The notes: a model not told the origin generated them from the sequence alone. A stretch of 64,000 nt of DNA from Paenibacillus sp. MAHUQ-63 (GCF_028765165.1 NZ_JARADB010000014.1:1-64000), one strand, 5' to 3'. Counted from the first letter of the stretch, positions 1 to 8,732 are shown. Program-made: numbers and translations.

Positions 1-81
1 ATCTCGAACACGACCGTTAAGCCCTCCAGCGTCGATGGTACTTGAACCGCAGGGTTCTGGGAGAGTAGAACGTTGCCAAGC
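1..81 (+). rRNA. rrf: 5S ribosomal RNA, 3' part
   Basis: The window opens inside a 5S rRNA. The conserved CGAACACG and GATGGTACTTG-like segments and the closing GAGAGTAGAACGTTGCCAAGC match the 3' two-thirds of Bacillota 5S rRNA. The 5' part lies outside the window. An intrinsic terminator follows directly, so this is the end of an rRNA operon. The exact 3' end is uncertain by a few bases. Confidence 0.93.
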
Positions 82-92
82 ACGAGAGAAAG

Positions 93-125
93 CCTTTCTG
101 AGAGAAATCTCAGGAAGGTTTTTTT
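93..125 (+). terminator. rRNA operon terminator
   Basis: An 11-bp stem (CCTTTCTGAGA with TCTCAGGAAGG, one G-T pair) closes on a GAAA tetraloop and is followed by seven T. It starts about 12 bases after the 5S rRNA. Confidence 0.93.
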
Positions 126-161
126 GTATGTACGCAACTGCCGGCAAAGCGGCTGCATGTC

Positions 162-213
162 AAAGAGACCCTTTACCGCCTGTTATTGCAGGTAGCAAGA
201 GGTCTCTTTTTCC
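162..213 (+). terminator. second terminator after the rRNA operon
   Basis: AAAGAGACC pairs with GGTCTCTTT, with an inner CCTG/CAGG stem, and TTTTT follows on the plus strand. It overlaps the last codons of the minus-strand gene at 183-710, so it may also slow transcription arriving from that side. Confidence 0.75.
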
Positions 214-710
214 GTAATTTTGATCAAACCGCTCTTCCGGTATGGACGGAAACGAAAAAGCATCCATAGCCGCGGCATGAGCATCCACAAGTGGAAAATC
301 ACGAGGTAGAGGAGCCAAGGATGAGGAATCCATGGATAGAGCAGCATGATCATGGAAAGTCCGATCCAGAACAAGTGGAGCTGGATGCGATTAACGAGCT
401 TCACGGAAGCATGTCCCTCTGGCAGCGATCCGCACCAGAAGACGCCCCAGCGATAAGTCCACCCTCGCATAGCCATCCCGATGGTGTATTGAAAATAGAC
501 GCGCACGAGCAGCGTATGAAACACAAGTAGAATCGGGTAGCCCAGCAAGAGAGGGAGCCAGTTCTCGGGGTCGAATTTGAAGAAGAGTGCTAGCGCTAAA
601 ACTAGAAGATATAAGATCTTTTTATACAGGGAATGATAAATTCGTTTAACTAAAGTATAGCTATAAATCGTAGATTGCTTGGAGAGAGTTGCTTCTTGTT
701 TCGTGGACAT
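183..710 (-). CDS. membrane protein of unknown function
   Basis: I do not recognise this 175-residue protein. After a polar N-terminus of about 30 residues it has about four hydrophobic segments in two pairs. Between the pairs lies a Trp/Arg-rich loop with RGWTYRWGVFWCG, and the C-terminus is basic. The start was placed at 710 because GGAGGT lies 7 bases upstream of that ATG; a longer frame reaches 761 without a ribosome site. It is the only minus-strand gene before abrB and is convergent with the rRNA operon. It may be a small Paenibacillus-type membrane protein. No function is proposed. Confidence 0.7.
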   Translation of the reverse strand: MSTKQEATLSKQSTIYSYTLVKRIYHSLYKKILYLLVLALALFFKFDPENWLPLLLGYPILLVFHTLLVRVYFQYTIGMAMRGWTYRWGVFWCGSLPEGHASVKLVNRIQLHLFWIGLSMIMLLYPWIPHPWLLYLVIFHLWMLMPRLWMLFRFRPYRKSGLIKITEKETSCYLQ

Positions 711-790
711 GGATGCTGACCTCCGTAAGCCGGTTAATCTTATATTAGGGTATATCGGCACATTCCTTCCAAAATATGAGCGTTTAGCTA

Positions 791-819
791 GTTTGGGAGA
801 ATCGCGAGCCGGATATACT
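791..819 (+). promoter_or_regulatory. SigF/SigG-type promoter of csfB
   Basis: GTTTG (791-795), a 15-base spacer and GGATATACT (811-819) fit the SigF pattern, with an exact GGnnAnAnT -10. The same bases fit a SigG -10 (TATACTA, 6 of 7). csfB in B. subtilis belongs to the SigF regulon, which supports the assignment. Confidence 0.6.
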
Positions 820-847
820 AATAGTAAAAGAACATGGGGTGATTCAT

Positions 848-1051
848 ATGGAGGAGAACCGAATTGGGATATGTATGATCTGTGAGCAGCAGCGTATTGG
901 CGGCATTCATATTATTACAGCTTTCATTTGCGATGAATGCAGCGGTGAAATTGTGAGAACCAATGTGAGCGATCAGAAATACCCGTTCTTCGTGAAGCAG
1001 ATGAAAAAAGCATTTTATACAGGGAATTCTAAACAGCATTATATGAATTAA
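848..1051 (+). CDS. csfB: anti-sigma factor Gin (CsfB)
   Basis: This 67-residue protein has two CxxC pairs (C9/C12 and C28/C31), the zinc-binding signature of Gin. In B. subtilis Gin is made in the forespore under SigF. It binds and inhibits SigG until engulfment is complete and also acts on SigE. The remaining sequence, with the GGIHIITAFIC segment between the pairs, also fits the family. The ATG at 848 was chosen over an in-frame GTG at 839 because GGGGTGAT (836-843) then serves as ribosome site. A forespore-type promoter lies upstream and a terminator follows, so it is monocistronic. Confidence 0.88.
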   Translation: MEENRIGICMICEQQRIGGIHIITAFICDECSGEIVRTNVSDQKYPFFVKQMKKAFYTGNSKQHYMN

Positions 1052-1056
1052 TGGGA

Positions 1057-1083
1057 GAAGCTTCTGTTCGGAAGCTTTTTTGT
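1057..1083 (+). terminator. csfB terminator
   Basis: AAGCTTC pairs with GAAGCTT across a short loop, followed by a long T run. Confidence 0.85.
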
Positions 1084-1146
1084 TTTTTTGGCTTCAATCC
1101 ACTACTATAAGGGTACTAAGTAGAAAGTTCAAGGAGCCTCTAGCGA

Positions 1147-2682
1147 ATGGATAGCAATTCTCAAAGCAATCACCAGGACAGCCGGCACCGGGCACCGCTG
1201 TTTCAAGCGATGGTCGATCATCAAGCACGGAACCCGGTAAGCCTCCATGTCCCCGGACATAAGTCAGGCCAAGGCCTGCTGAGCGAGGGGGCTGATTATT
1301 TGCAACAAGTGATGTCGGTCGATTTCACCGAAATAACAGGTCTGGACGACTTGCACCACGCCGAGGGTGTGATTCTGGAGGCGGAGCAGCTGGCCGCGGA
1401 CTGTTTCGGAGCGGAGGAGACGCATTTTCTCATTGGGGGCAGTACAGTCGGGAACTTGGCGATGATTTCAGCCGTTTGTGAAAGAAACGATATATTGCTC
1501 GTACAAAGGAACGTTCATAAATCAGTCCTGCATGGACTTATGTTAGCTGGAGCAAGAGCAGTGTTCATTGCCCCGGCCATCGATTCGGAAACAGGGATAG
1601 CGGCCAGTGTACGCATAGAGGATGTAAGACAAGCACTGGAGCAGTATCCCGAGGCCAAAGGGCTCTTCCTCACCAATCCGAATTATTACGGTATCGGCAC
1701 GGAATTGACGCCTTTCGCCGAGCTGATGCATGCCCATGGGAAGGTGCTGCTTGTGGATGAAGCGCATGGGGCACATTATGGCTTTCATCCGCAGGTTCCG
1801 GCCTCCGCTCTCTCGCATGGTGCGGACGCGGTTGTGCAATCCACGCATAAGATGCTGACAGCCATGACAATGGGCGCTATGCTCCATCTGCAAGGTCCGC
1901 TCATCGACCGCGGCGCCATCCGGCGGCTGCTCGGGATGCTGCAGAGCTCGAGTCCTTCGTATCCGATAATGGCCTCTTTGGATTTGGCCAGAAAGAGGAT
2001 GCATACGGAAGGTCAGGCATGGATGGCAGCAGGGATTGCCGTCGTGACAGAATTCAGATCCTTGCTGGATGGAATAAGCAGGTTTCACTATTTCCCGAAG
2101 GAATTCCCGGCGGTTCAACCAACAGACGTGAGTGAAGAAGGCCGCGAGACGGCGGACCCGTTCAAGGTCGCCCTATATGATGCAACGAATAGGCTGACTC
2201 CGACAGAGCTCAAGGAGCGGTTGGAGGAGCAGGGCGTTTACATAGAAATGACGGATGCCCGTCATGTGCTGCTCGTTTTCACGCCGGCTACGAGTCGTGC
2301 GGAGATGTTAAGGGTCGCAGATGCATTGAATAACATTTGTTTGGACGCGCCGGAACAAAAGAAGGAACTTCAGGCGCCCATCTCGAATATACTTAAATTA
2401 CCCTACTACACACGAATCTCTTCGCCGGTGGCTTTTGATCTGAGAGAAAGATCAGGCGCGAAGCAAGGGGAGGAAGCGGTGAGGAAGGTAAGCATTCAGG
2501 ATGCGGTGGGCATGAAGTCTGCGGATATGGTCATCCCGTATCCACCAGGCGTTCCTTATCTTTACCCCGGCGAAATCATCACAGAATCGATAGTCCAAGC
2601 GCTGGAGCAGCTTGCAGCAAGTGGAATCAAGTTTCAAGGTACAGAATTCGGTCAGACACACAAGTTGAAGATATACACATAA
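1147..2682 (+). CDS. yaaO: Orn/Lys/Arg decarboxylase family protein (YaaO-like)
   Basis: A 511-residue PLP-dependent fold-type I decarboxylase. The motif STHKM places the PLP lysine at K235, and VDEAHGAHYGFHP is the cofactor Asp/His region. The N-terminal VPGHKSG motif is typical of the short YaaO/SpeA-type arginine or lysine decarboxylases, which lack the wing domain. The substrate cannot be told from sequence. AAGGAG lies upstream of the ATG. It stands directly before tmk, as yaaO does in B. subtilis. If it is an arginine, lysine or ornithine decarboxylase, it would feed polyamine synthesis. Confidence 0.88.
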   Translation: MDSNSQSNHQDSRHRAPLFQAMVDHQARNPVSLHVPGHKSGQGLLSEGADYLQQVMSVDFTEITGLDDLHHAEGVILEAEQLAADCFGAEETHFLIGGSTVGNLAMISAVCERNDILLVQRNVHKSVLHGLMLAGARAVFIAPAIDSETGIAASVRIEDVRQALEQYPEAKGLFLTNPNYYGIGTELTPFAELMHAHGKVLLVDEAHGAHYGFHPQVPASALSHGADAVVQSTHKMLTAMTMGAMLHLQGPLIDRGAIRRLLGMLQSSSPSYPIMASLDLARKRMHTEGQAWMAAGIAVVTEFRSLLDGISRFHYFPKEFPAVQPTDVSEEGRETADPFKVALYDATNRLTPTELKERLEEQGVYIEMTDARHVLLVFTPATSRAEMLRVADALNNICLDAPEQKKELQAPISNILKLPYYTRISSPVAFDLRERSGAKQGEEAVRKVSIQDAVGMKSADMVIPYPPGVPYLYPGEIITESIVQALEQLAASGIKFQGTEFGQTHKLKIYT

Positions 2683-2724
2683 ACTATTTTATATCGACTG
2701 GTAAAGCAGCATGCAGGAGGAAGA

Positions 2725-3381
2725 GTGAACGGAATATTCATTACGTTTGAAGGGCCGGACGGCTCAGGCAAAACGACGCAGTTGAAGAAATTAGGTGAGG
2801 AGCTGGGGAAATTAGGACATGATGTCCTCGTTACGCGAGAACCGGGCGGAACCGCGATCAGCGACAAGATTCGCAGCATCATTCTGGATCCGGTTAACGA
2901 GGAGATGGTGGATCAGGCGGAAGTGCTGCTGTATGCGGCTTCCAGAGCGCAGCATGTTCACCAATTGATTATACCGGCGCTTGAAGCAGGACGGATCGTA
3001 TTATGCGACCGGTTCATCGATGCAAGTGTTGCGTATCAAGGATATGGGCTTGGCGTTGACGTTGAGCAAGTCAAGGCAATTTCGCGCTATGCCAGCTCCG
3101 GACTGCAAGCGACGCGCACTTTCATTCTGGATGTTCCTGTAGAGGTCAGCATGGCCAGATTGCATCAGAGAGCAGCAGGAGCGAGCGGCGCTGCCGAGCA
3201 GCTGGACCGCATCGAGCAGAAGCATGTCGATTACCATAGCCGGGTAAGGGAAGGCTTTCATCAGATTGCAGCCGATCATCCTGATCGCGTAAGAGTAATC
3301 AATGCGAACCGCAGCGTGGAGGAGATTGCGGAGGACATTTGGACTCAATGCAGCCGACTGCTAGAGGAACATTTTGCATAG
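2725..3381 (+). CDS. tmk: thymidylate kinase
   Basis: A 218-residue dTMP kinase (dTMP + ATP to dTDP + ADP) for DNA precursor supply. The Walker A motif GPDGSGKT spans residues 10-17. REPGGT (substrate loop) and DRFIDASVAYQG (DR motif) follow in order. The start is a GTG preceded by AGGAGG. The gap from the decarboxylase is 42 bases, so co-transcription is likely. It leads the replication-linked set tmk-darA-yaaR-holB-ricT-yabA. Confidence 0.96.
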   Translation: MNGIFITFEGPDGSGKTTQLKKLGEELGKLGHDVLVTREPGGTAISDKIRSIILDPVNEEMVDQAEVLLYAASRAQHVHQLIIPALEAGRIVLCDRFIDASVAYQGYGLGVDVEQVKAISRYASSGLQATRTFILDVPVEVSMARLHQRAAGASGAAEQLDRIEQKHVDYHSRVREGFHQIAADHPDRVRVINANRSVEEIAEDIWTQCSRLLEEHFA

Positions 3382-3430
3382 GGAGCATTTTTCTCCCTAA
3401 AGCAGAAAATGCATTCTTAGTTTATAATAA

Positions 3431-3775
<345 letters not shown>

Positions 3776-3814
3776 TTGCATTGTAAATTAGATCTATACG
3801 AGGATGGATGTACG

Positions 3815-4261
3815 GTGAAAATTAATCCGGGGTGGCAGCCCATCGGTAAGAACGTCAAAGTGAATGAGAACGTCCCGCCGCCACAGATGGCCCCCCGGAA
3901 TTTCTCTGAAATCATGCAGCAGCATGATGAGAAGTTTACGCAGGAGCAATTGTCCAGAATGGTGCAGCAAATTACGCTGCAGGGAGACCGTCTGTCGCGG
4001 GCGATGACGGTGAGAGAGCTGCTTCAGTATAAGCTGTTGATCAAACAGTTCCTGGAGGAAACGGCTCGCCGCGGCGTTAATTTACGAGATACGAAGGGCT
4101 GGGACCGACGCGGCCGTTCGAAGCGATATAAGCTGTTGGAAGAAATCGACCTGGAGCTTCTCTCCTTGGCGGATGAGCTGCTGGAGAGCGAGCAGGGGCG
4201 CATTGAAATTTTGCAGAAAATCGGAGAAATCCGAGGGATGCTGATTAATTTGTTATTCTAG
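3815..4261 (+). CDS. yaaR: YaaR family protein (DUF327)
   Basis: A 148-residue, mostly helical soluble protein that matches the YaaR family in length (146 in B. subtilis). It has the typical RGVNLRDTKGWDRRGRSKRYKLLEEID block. The function is unknown. The GTG at 3815 was chosen because AGGATGG lies just upstream and the product then begins VKINPGW. The longer frame from 3776 would start right at the darA stop with no ribosome site. It is nearly joined to holB (2-base gap). Confidence 0.85.
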   Translation: MKINPGWQPIGKNVKVNENVPPPQMAPRNFSEIMQQHDEKFTQEQLSRMVQQITLQGDRLSRAMTVRELLQYKLLIKQFLEETARRGVNLRDTKGWDRRGRSKRYKLLEEIDLELLSLADELLESEQGRIEILQKIGEIRGMLINLLF

Positions 4262-4262
4262 G

Positions 4263-5255
4263 ATGGTGCCAGAACGAATGTCCTTCCAATCCATACCGGG
4301 ACAAGCTGCGGCGAAGCAGCTTCTGCAGAACGGGCTGCGACAAGATAAGCTGTCTCATGCCTACATATTTAGCGGACCTGTGGGAACAGGGCGTTCAGCC
4401 ATGGCGATCGCTTTGGCCAAAGCGATATATTGTCAGCACGGGACGGATGATGCCTGCGGCGAATGTCTGGAGTGCCGCAAGGTGGAGCACGGGAATCATC
4501 CTGATTTGCATATCGTGAGTCCGGAAGGAGCTTCGATCAAGATCGAGCAAATCCGTGAGCTGCAGAAGGAGTTCGCTTATCGCGCAACAGCTTCCGGCAC
4601 GAAAATCTATATGTTGCATCACGCGGATAAAATGACGGTGCAGGCTGCCAACAGTCTGCTGAAATTCTTGGAAGAGCCGACTTCGCGAGTCATTGCGATT
4701 CTGATTACGGAGAATGGCAACGCGCTGCTGCCGACGATTCAATCGCGGGCGCAGTGGATCCAATTCACGCCTATGCCGCGTGAACAGATGATCCTCGCAC
4801 TCCTGGAGGAGGGCTATCCCTCAACGCTTGTACAGCCCGCCGCGCATTTAACCGCAGGATTGCAAGCTGCAAGGGAACTGATCGGTGCGAATTGGTTTGC
4901 AGAAATGAGAACCGTAATGTTACAATTAGCGAAGGAGACACTCACGCGGTTTCCTACTTCTATGATTACGGTTCAACAACGAATTGTGAAAACAGAGCTT
5001 GCGGAGCATATGTCGAGTCTTTTCGACTTGTTGATCCTCTGGTTTAAAGATATGGTGCAGCTGCGTTTAGAGCGCAGGGACAAGCTTGTATATAACGACC
5101 AGCTGGACTGGATGAGCTCCCTCGCGCTTAGCCGGGACGTTTCGGTCTGGGTGCGTATGATGGAGCAAGCCGTAGATTTGCAAAAGCGACTGCGCTTCAA
5201 TGCCAATTCTCAGCTGGTTATAGAGAAAATGCTCGTGGAGATGCAGGGGGTGTAA
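4263..5255 (+). CDS. holB: DNA polymerase III delta' subunit
   Basis: A 330-residue clamp-loader subunit with an AAA+ core. The P-loop is degenerate (GPVGTGRSA, Arg in place of Lys), as expected for the non-hydrolysing delta' subunit. A zinc-binding module CxxxxxxxxxCxxCxxC lies just after it at about residues 60-77. KIYMLHHADKM and NSLLKFLEEPT are sensor-region motifs typical of delta' and gamma/tau. An ATG at 4278 (MSFQSIPGQ) is an equally likely start, since neither has a strong ribosome site. Confidence 0.93.
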   Translation: MVPERMSFQSIPGQAAAKQLLQNGLRQDKLSHAYIFSGPVGTGRSAMAIALAKAIYCQHGTDDACGECLECRKVEHGNHPDLHIVSPEGASIKIEQIRELQKEFAYRATASGTKIYMLHHADKMTVQAANSLLKFLEEPTSRVIAILITENGNALLPTIQSRAQWIQFTPMPREQMILALLEEGYPSTLVQPAAHLTAGLQAARELIGANWFAEMRTVMLQLAKETLTRFPTSMITVQQRIVKTELAEHMSSLFDLLILWFKDMVQLRLERRDKLVYNDQLDWMSSLALSRDVSVWVRMMEQAVDLQKRLRFNANSQLVIEKMLVEMQGV

Positions 5256-5256
5256 A

Positions 5257-6060
5257 ATGTATTCGGTTGTAGGCGTCCGCTTCAAAAAAGCGGGTAAAAT
5301 ATATTATTTCGATCCGATCGATTTGCCGATCGAGAAAGAAAGTGCCGTCATTGTGGAAACCGCTCGCGGTGTGGAATACGGCAAAGTGGTCGTAGGCAAG
5401 AAGAATGTCAAAGAGAACGACGTTGTGCTGCCGCTCAAGAAGGTCATTCGCATAGCGGATGATTCGGATGCTGATTTGGTCGAAGAGAATAAAAAAGCAG
5501 CCAAAGATGCCTTCCAGACGTGCCACGACAAAATCAAAGACCATAATCTTAAGATGAAACTTGTGGACGTAGAGTATACCTTTGACCGCAATAAAATCAT
5601 TTTTTACTTCACGGCTGAAGGGCGGGTCGATTTCCGCGAGCTGGTGAAGGATTTGGCGAGTATTTTCCGGACCCGGATCGAACTGCGCCAAATTGGCGTG
5701 CGGGACGAAGCGAAGATGCTGGGCGGGATCGGCCCGTGCGGCCGGATCTTATGCTGCTCGTCGTTCTTGGGTGATTTTGAGCCGGTATCGATCAAGATGG
5801 CCAAGGATCAGAATTTATCGCTCAATCCGACGAAAATTTCCGGCTTATGCGGCAGGTTGATGTGCTGTCTCAAGTATGAGCACGACAATTATGAAAGTGC
5901 GAAGGATTCATTGCCAACCGTCGGAAGGCATGTAATCACCTCTTTTGGTAACGGTAAGGTATTAGGATTAAACATCAATGAGCGTACGGCCAAAGTTCAG
6001 CTGTTTGAACTAGGCAAAACACTTGATTTACCTTTCGACGATGTAGTTGAACAAGAATAG
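5257..6060 (+). CDS. ricT: RicT (YaaT), PSP1-domain subunit of the RicAFT complex
   Basis: A 267-residue PSP1 family protein. Six cysteines in two CGRxxCC motifs (C161, C166, C167; C198, C203, C204) match RicT. In B. subtilis RicT, with RicA (YmcA) and RicF (YlbF), forms an iron-sulfur complex that assists RNase Y mRNA processing and stimulates the Spo0A phosphorelay, competence and biofilm formation. The ATG lies just after the holB stop and uses GCAGGGGGTG as ribosome site. The holB-ricT-yabA order is conserved. Confidence 0.94.
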   Translation: MYSVVGVRFKKAGKIYYFDPIDLPIEKESAVIVETARGVEYGKVVVGKKNVKENDVVLPLKKVIRIADDSDADLVEENKKAAKDAFQTCHDKIKDHNLKMKLVDVEYTFDRNKIIFYFTAEGRVDFRELVKDLASIFRTRIELRQIGVRDEAKMLGGIGPCGRILCCSSFLGDFEPVSIKMAKDQNLSLNPTKISGLCGRLMCCLKYEHDNYESAKDSLPTVGRHVITSFGNGKVLGLNINERTAKVQLFELGKTLDLPFDDVVEQE

Positions 6061-6120
6061 CGACAGTAGGATCCAAGGAGGCGCTGGCCAGTAAGCATGC
6101 ATGGCACTAGAGGTGAAAGC

Positions 6121-6462
6121 GTGGATAAACAGGATATTTTTGGACAAATAGATGGAATCGAAGAAAGAATGGGTGCCACTTATGCGGAACTAGGCGCCTT
6201 GAAGAAGCAAATCATTATACTCATTGAAGAAAATAAGCGACTAAGCATAGAGAATCAGCAGCTGCGCAAACTGATCCGGCAAGAGGAAACGGTTGTCGAG
6301 AAGCCTGTCGGCGTTGCGGAGGAACCGGTGTCCATGCCGGGAGCCGGATATGATAATTTGACCCGCTTGTACAATGAAGGCTTCCATATTTGCAATGTGT
6401 ACTATGGTCACCTTCGGACTGAGGGAGATTGTTTGTTTTGCTTATCCTTTTTAAATAAATAA
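6121..6462 (+). CDS. yabA: replication initiation control protein YabA
   Basis: A 113-residue protein with an N-terminal leucine-rich coiled coil (about residues 1-60), a variable linker and a C-terminal zinc cluster (HICNVYYG to CLFC). YabA binds DnaA and the DnaN clamp and limits re-initiation of replication. The GTG at 6121 follows AGAGGTGA; an upstream ATG at 6097 has no ribosome site. A terminator follows, ending the tmk-yabA transcription unit. Confidence 0.92.
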   Translation: MDKQDIFGQIDGIEERMGATYAELGALKKQIIILIEENKRLSIENQQLRKLIRQEETVVEKPVGVAEEPVSMPGAGYDNLTRLYNEGFHICNVYYGHLRTEGDCLFCLSFLNK

Positions 6463-6471
6463 GAGCAATTG

Positions 6472-6502
6472 ACCGTAGGGGTGTATGCCTTACGGTTTTT
6501 TT
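6472..6502 (+). terminator. terminator after yabA
   Basis: ACCGTAGGG pairs imperfectly with CCTTACGGT, followed by seven T. Confidence 0.75.
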
Positions 6503-6543
6503 CCATAACTCAGCAAGACTTAGCAAAGGAATGAAATTGACGA

Positions 6544-7305
6544 ATGGTGCCACTCAGACCAACCGAGCGAATTGACGATTTACTGACTTATGATTTGAAA
6601 ATCATTCAAAGCGACGAAGTGTTCAGCTTCTCGATGGATGCTGTCCTGCTGGGACGGTTCTGCAGTTTGCCGCCGAAAGGCCGCGTCATTGACTTATGTA
6701 CGGGCAACGGGGTCGTACCGCTGCTCTTATCCACACGAACGCGCGCGGAGATCTGGGGCGTTGAGATTCAGGAGCGTCTGGCCGATATGGCGGTGCGCAA
6801 TGCCGTGTTGAATGATTTGGGGGACAGGCTGCATATGATACAAGGTGACCTCAAAACGATTCATGGCACCTTGGGCCACGGGCAGTTCGATGCCGTAACG
6901 GTGAACCCGCCGTATTTGCCTGTACCGAACGGAGAACAGAACGTGAACGCGCATGTTGCGGCAGCCCGGCATGAGATTCATTGCAACCTGGAGGATGTCG
7001 TTGCTGCGTGCGCGAAGCTGGTGAAAGCAGGCGGGAAGACAGCGATGGTGCATCGGGCTACGCGTGTGGTCGACATCATATGCTTGATGAGGAAATACCG
7101 CCTGGAGCCGAAGCGGATTCGCTACGTTCATGCCCGGGCCGGCGAAGAGGCGATGATGGTGCTGATCGAGGCGATCAAGGATGGAAAGCCCGAAATCCGT
7201 ACGCTGCCTCCACTTATCGTCTATGATGAGAACCAGGAGTACTGCAAAGAACTGAAAGACATTTATTACGGGGGCAGAGCCTCGTTAGAGTTTTCAGAAG
7301 CGTAA
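6544..7305 (+). CDS. yabB: tRNA1(Val) (adenine(37)-N6)-methyltransferase family protein (YabB)
   Basis: A 253-residue class I SAM methyltransferase of the YfiC/TrmN6 family. VIDLCTGNGVVPLLLS is SAM motif I and VNPPYLP is the NPPY motif for an exocyclic amino group on adenine. The N-terminal LLTYDLKIIQ and FSFSMDAVLL segments are characteristic. The B. subtilis homologue is YabB. The yazA gene (GIY-YIG) that follows yabB in B. subtilis is missing; rsmI begins 37 bases later. The ribosome site is weak. Confidence 0.88.
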   Translation: MVPLRPTERIDDLLTYDLKIIQSDEVFSFSMDAVLLGRFCSLPPKGRVIDLCTGNGVVPLLLSTRTRAEIWGVEIQERLADMAVRNAVLNDLGDRLHMIQGDLKTIHGTLGHGQFDAVTVNPPYLPVPNGEQNVNAHVAAARHEIHCNLEDVVAACAKLVKAGGKTAMVHRATRVVDIICLMRKYRLEPKRIRYVHARAGEEAMMVLIEAIKDGKPEIRTLPPLIVYDENQEYCKELKDIYYGGRASLEFSEA

Positions 7306-7341
7306 AGGTAGAACAGACTATAGGCGAAGAGGGAACTGACA

Positions 7342-8229
7342 TTGAGCTTGCATGTGCAGAAAAGTTATCGCGAAGACGGGAGCGCCGCAGGTACGCTCTA
7401 TCTGGTTGCCACACCGATCGGCAACCTTGAAGACATGACCTTCCGGGCGATCCGCATCCTGAAGGAAGTGAACCTGATTGCCGCAGAGGACACGCGGCAA
7501 ACCCGCAAGCTGCTGACGCACTTCGAAGTCGCCACGCGACTCGTCAGCTATCACGAACACAACAAGCAGGCAAGCGGTCCGGAGCTCGTCCGCTTGCTGC
7601 TTGAAGGGCAGAGCATCGCGCTGGTCAGCGATGCGGGTCTGCCGGCCATCTCCGATCCAGGCTACGACCTGGTGAGGATGGCCATAGAGCAGGGCGCGCC
7701 GGTGGTACCGGTGCCCGGCGCGAATGCAGCCCTGTCGGCGCTGATTGCATCAGGCTTGCCGACAGAGCGTTTCACCTTCGTTGGATTTCTCCCCCGGGAG
7801 AAAAAGGAGCAGACGAAGGTGCTGGAAGGGCTGCAGCATGCGCAGGAGACGCTGCTGTTCTATGAATCGCCGCACCGCGTCGACAAGACACTTGCCCGCA
7901 TGGCGGAAGTGTGGGGGCCGGAGCGCCGGGTGTGTATGGCCCGCGAGTTGACGAAGCGGTACGAGGAGTTCGTGCGCGGCACGATTGCAGAGTGCCTGGC
8001 GTTCCTGGAGCAGAATCCGCCGCAGGGCGAATACTGCTTGATCGCCGAAGGCGCGTCGGCCGAAGCGGCCAAGGAGGCCGCGGACGGCTGGTGGGAGGCG
8101 AAGACGCTTGCCGAGCATGTCGAGCATTATGAGGCGCAAGGCAGCGACCGGAAGGAAGCCATGAAGCAGGTGGCGAGCGACCGCGGGCTTTCCAAGCGAG
8201 ACGTCTACAATGCTTTGCTTGATCGTTAA
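7342..8229 (+). CDS. rsmI: 16S rRNA (cytidine(1402)-2'-O)-methyltransferase
   Basis: A 295-residue tetrapyrrole-methylase-fold enzyme with the RsmI blocks LYLVATPIGNLEDMTFRA, AAEDTRQTRKLL, VSDAGLPAISDPG, PGANAALSALIASGLP and YESPHR. It methylates the ribose of C1402 in the 16S decoding centre. The likely start is TTG at 7342: it gives the family N-terminus and no ATG is available nearby. GAAGAGGGA upstream can act as ribosome site. The C-terminal third is very GC-rich. Confidence 0.94.
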   Translation: MSLHVQKSYREDGSAAGTLYLVATPIGNLEDMTFRAIRILKEVNLIAAEDTRQTRKLLTHFEVATRLVSYHEHNKQASGPELVRLLLEGQSIALVSDAGLPAISDPGYDLVRMAIEQGAPVVPVPGANAALSALIASGLPTERFTFVGFLPREKKEQTKVLEGLQHAQETLLFYESPHRVDKTLARMAEVWGPERRVCMARELTKRYEEFVRGTIAECLAFLEQNPPQGEYCLIAEGASAEAAKEAADGWWEAKTLAEHVEHYEAQGSDRKEAMKQVASDRGLSKRDVYNALLDR

Positions 8230-8256
8230 GGCGAGGGTGCCGATCGGGGTGGGGAG

Positions 8257-8280
8257 AGGGAACCGCAAGCAAGGTTCCCT
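8257..8280 (+). repeat. hairpin after rsmI
   Basis: AGGGAACC and GGTTCCCT form an 8-bp inverted repeat around an 8-base loop. No T run follows, so it is at best a weak or factor-assisted terminator or a 3'-end stabiliser for the rsmI mRNA. Confidence 0.5.
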
Positions 8281-8291
8281 GCGTTCCGGAC

Positions 8292-8337
8292 AAAAAAAGA
8301 TCTCTAACCTGTGGCCGGAGCCAACACGATTAGAGAT
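8292..8337 (-). terminator. abrB terminator (minus strand)
   Basis: On the minus strand ATCTCTAA pairs with TTAGAGAT across a GC-rich loop and is followed by C and seven T. It lies about 70 bases after the abrB stop. Confidence 0.8.
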
Positions 8338-8406
8338 TAGAGGAGATATGAAAAAGGTTAGAATTACCAATAGGATAAGTGCTACTTCTATTATATACTA
8401 TTTTTC

Positions 8407-8661
8407 TTATTTTGTCACAGGTGTTGGCATCTCTGCTAAACAAATATGACAAACAATTTTTCCCTTAAAGTACGAAACGCCTTCGGCATTCCCGCAGAAG
8501 ATGCAGGCAGGCTCATATTTCTTAAGCATGATGCGTTCGCCATCTACATAAATTTCCAAAGCGTCCTTCTCGCCAATACCTAGCGTACGGCGCAATTCAA
8601 TTGGAATTACGACGCGCCCCAACTCGTCAACTTTTCTTACAATACCCGTAGATTTCATCAT
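8407..8661 (-). CDS. abrB: transition-state regulator AbrB with four-cysteine tail
   Basis: An 84-residue protein whose first 50 residues are the AbrB swapped-hairpin DNA-binding domain (STGIVRKVDELGRVVIPIELRRTL). AbrB represses post-exponential genes during growth. The C-terminal 30 residues differ from B. subtilis AbrB: they hold CxxC-X14-CxxC (C53, C56, C71, C74), a likely zinc knuckle in place of the helical multimerisation domain. AAGGGG precedes the tandem ATG codons. The gene is divergent from the HD hydrolase. A strong promoter and a Spo0A box just downstream of it suggest repression by Spo0A~P, as in B. subtilis. Confidence 0.93.
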   Translation of the reverse strand: MMKSTGIVRKVDELGRVVIPIELRRTLGIGEKDALEIYVDGERIMLKKYEPACIFCGNAEGVSYFKGKIVCHICLAEMPTPVTK

Positions 8662-8711
8662 CTATGTAAACCCCTTTCGATTTTATTAAAATTTTATCAA
8701 TATCGTCATGT

Positions 8712-8720
8712 TTCGACATA
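8712..8720 (-). promoter_or_regulatory. Spo0A box in the abrB promoter region
   Basis: Read on the minus strand this is TATGTCGAA, 8 of 9 to the 0A box TTTGTCRAA. It falls at about +6 to +14 of the predicted abrB transcript, the position used for Spo0A repression of abrB in B. subtilis. Confidence 0.65.
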
Positions 8721-8732
8721 TCTTCTTGTCTT

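Noticed and set aside
3380-3398. Terminator after tmk (AGGGAG/CTCCCT)
   Set aside because: Only a 6-bp stem and no T run on the 3' side; transcription probably continues into darA.
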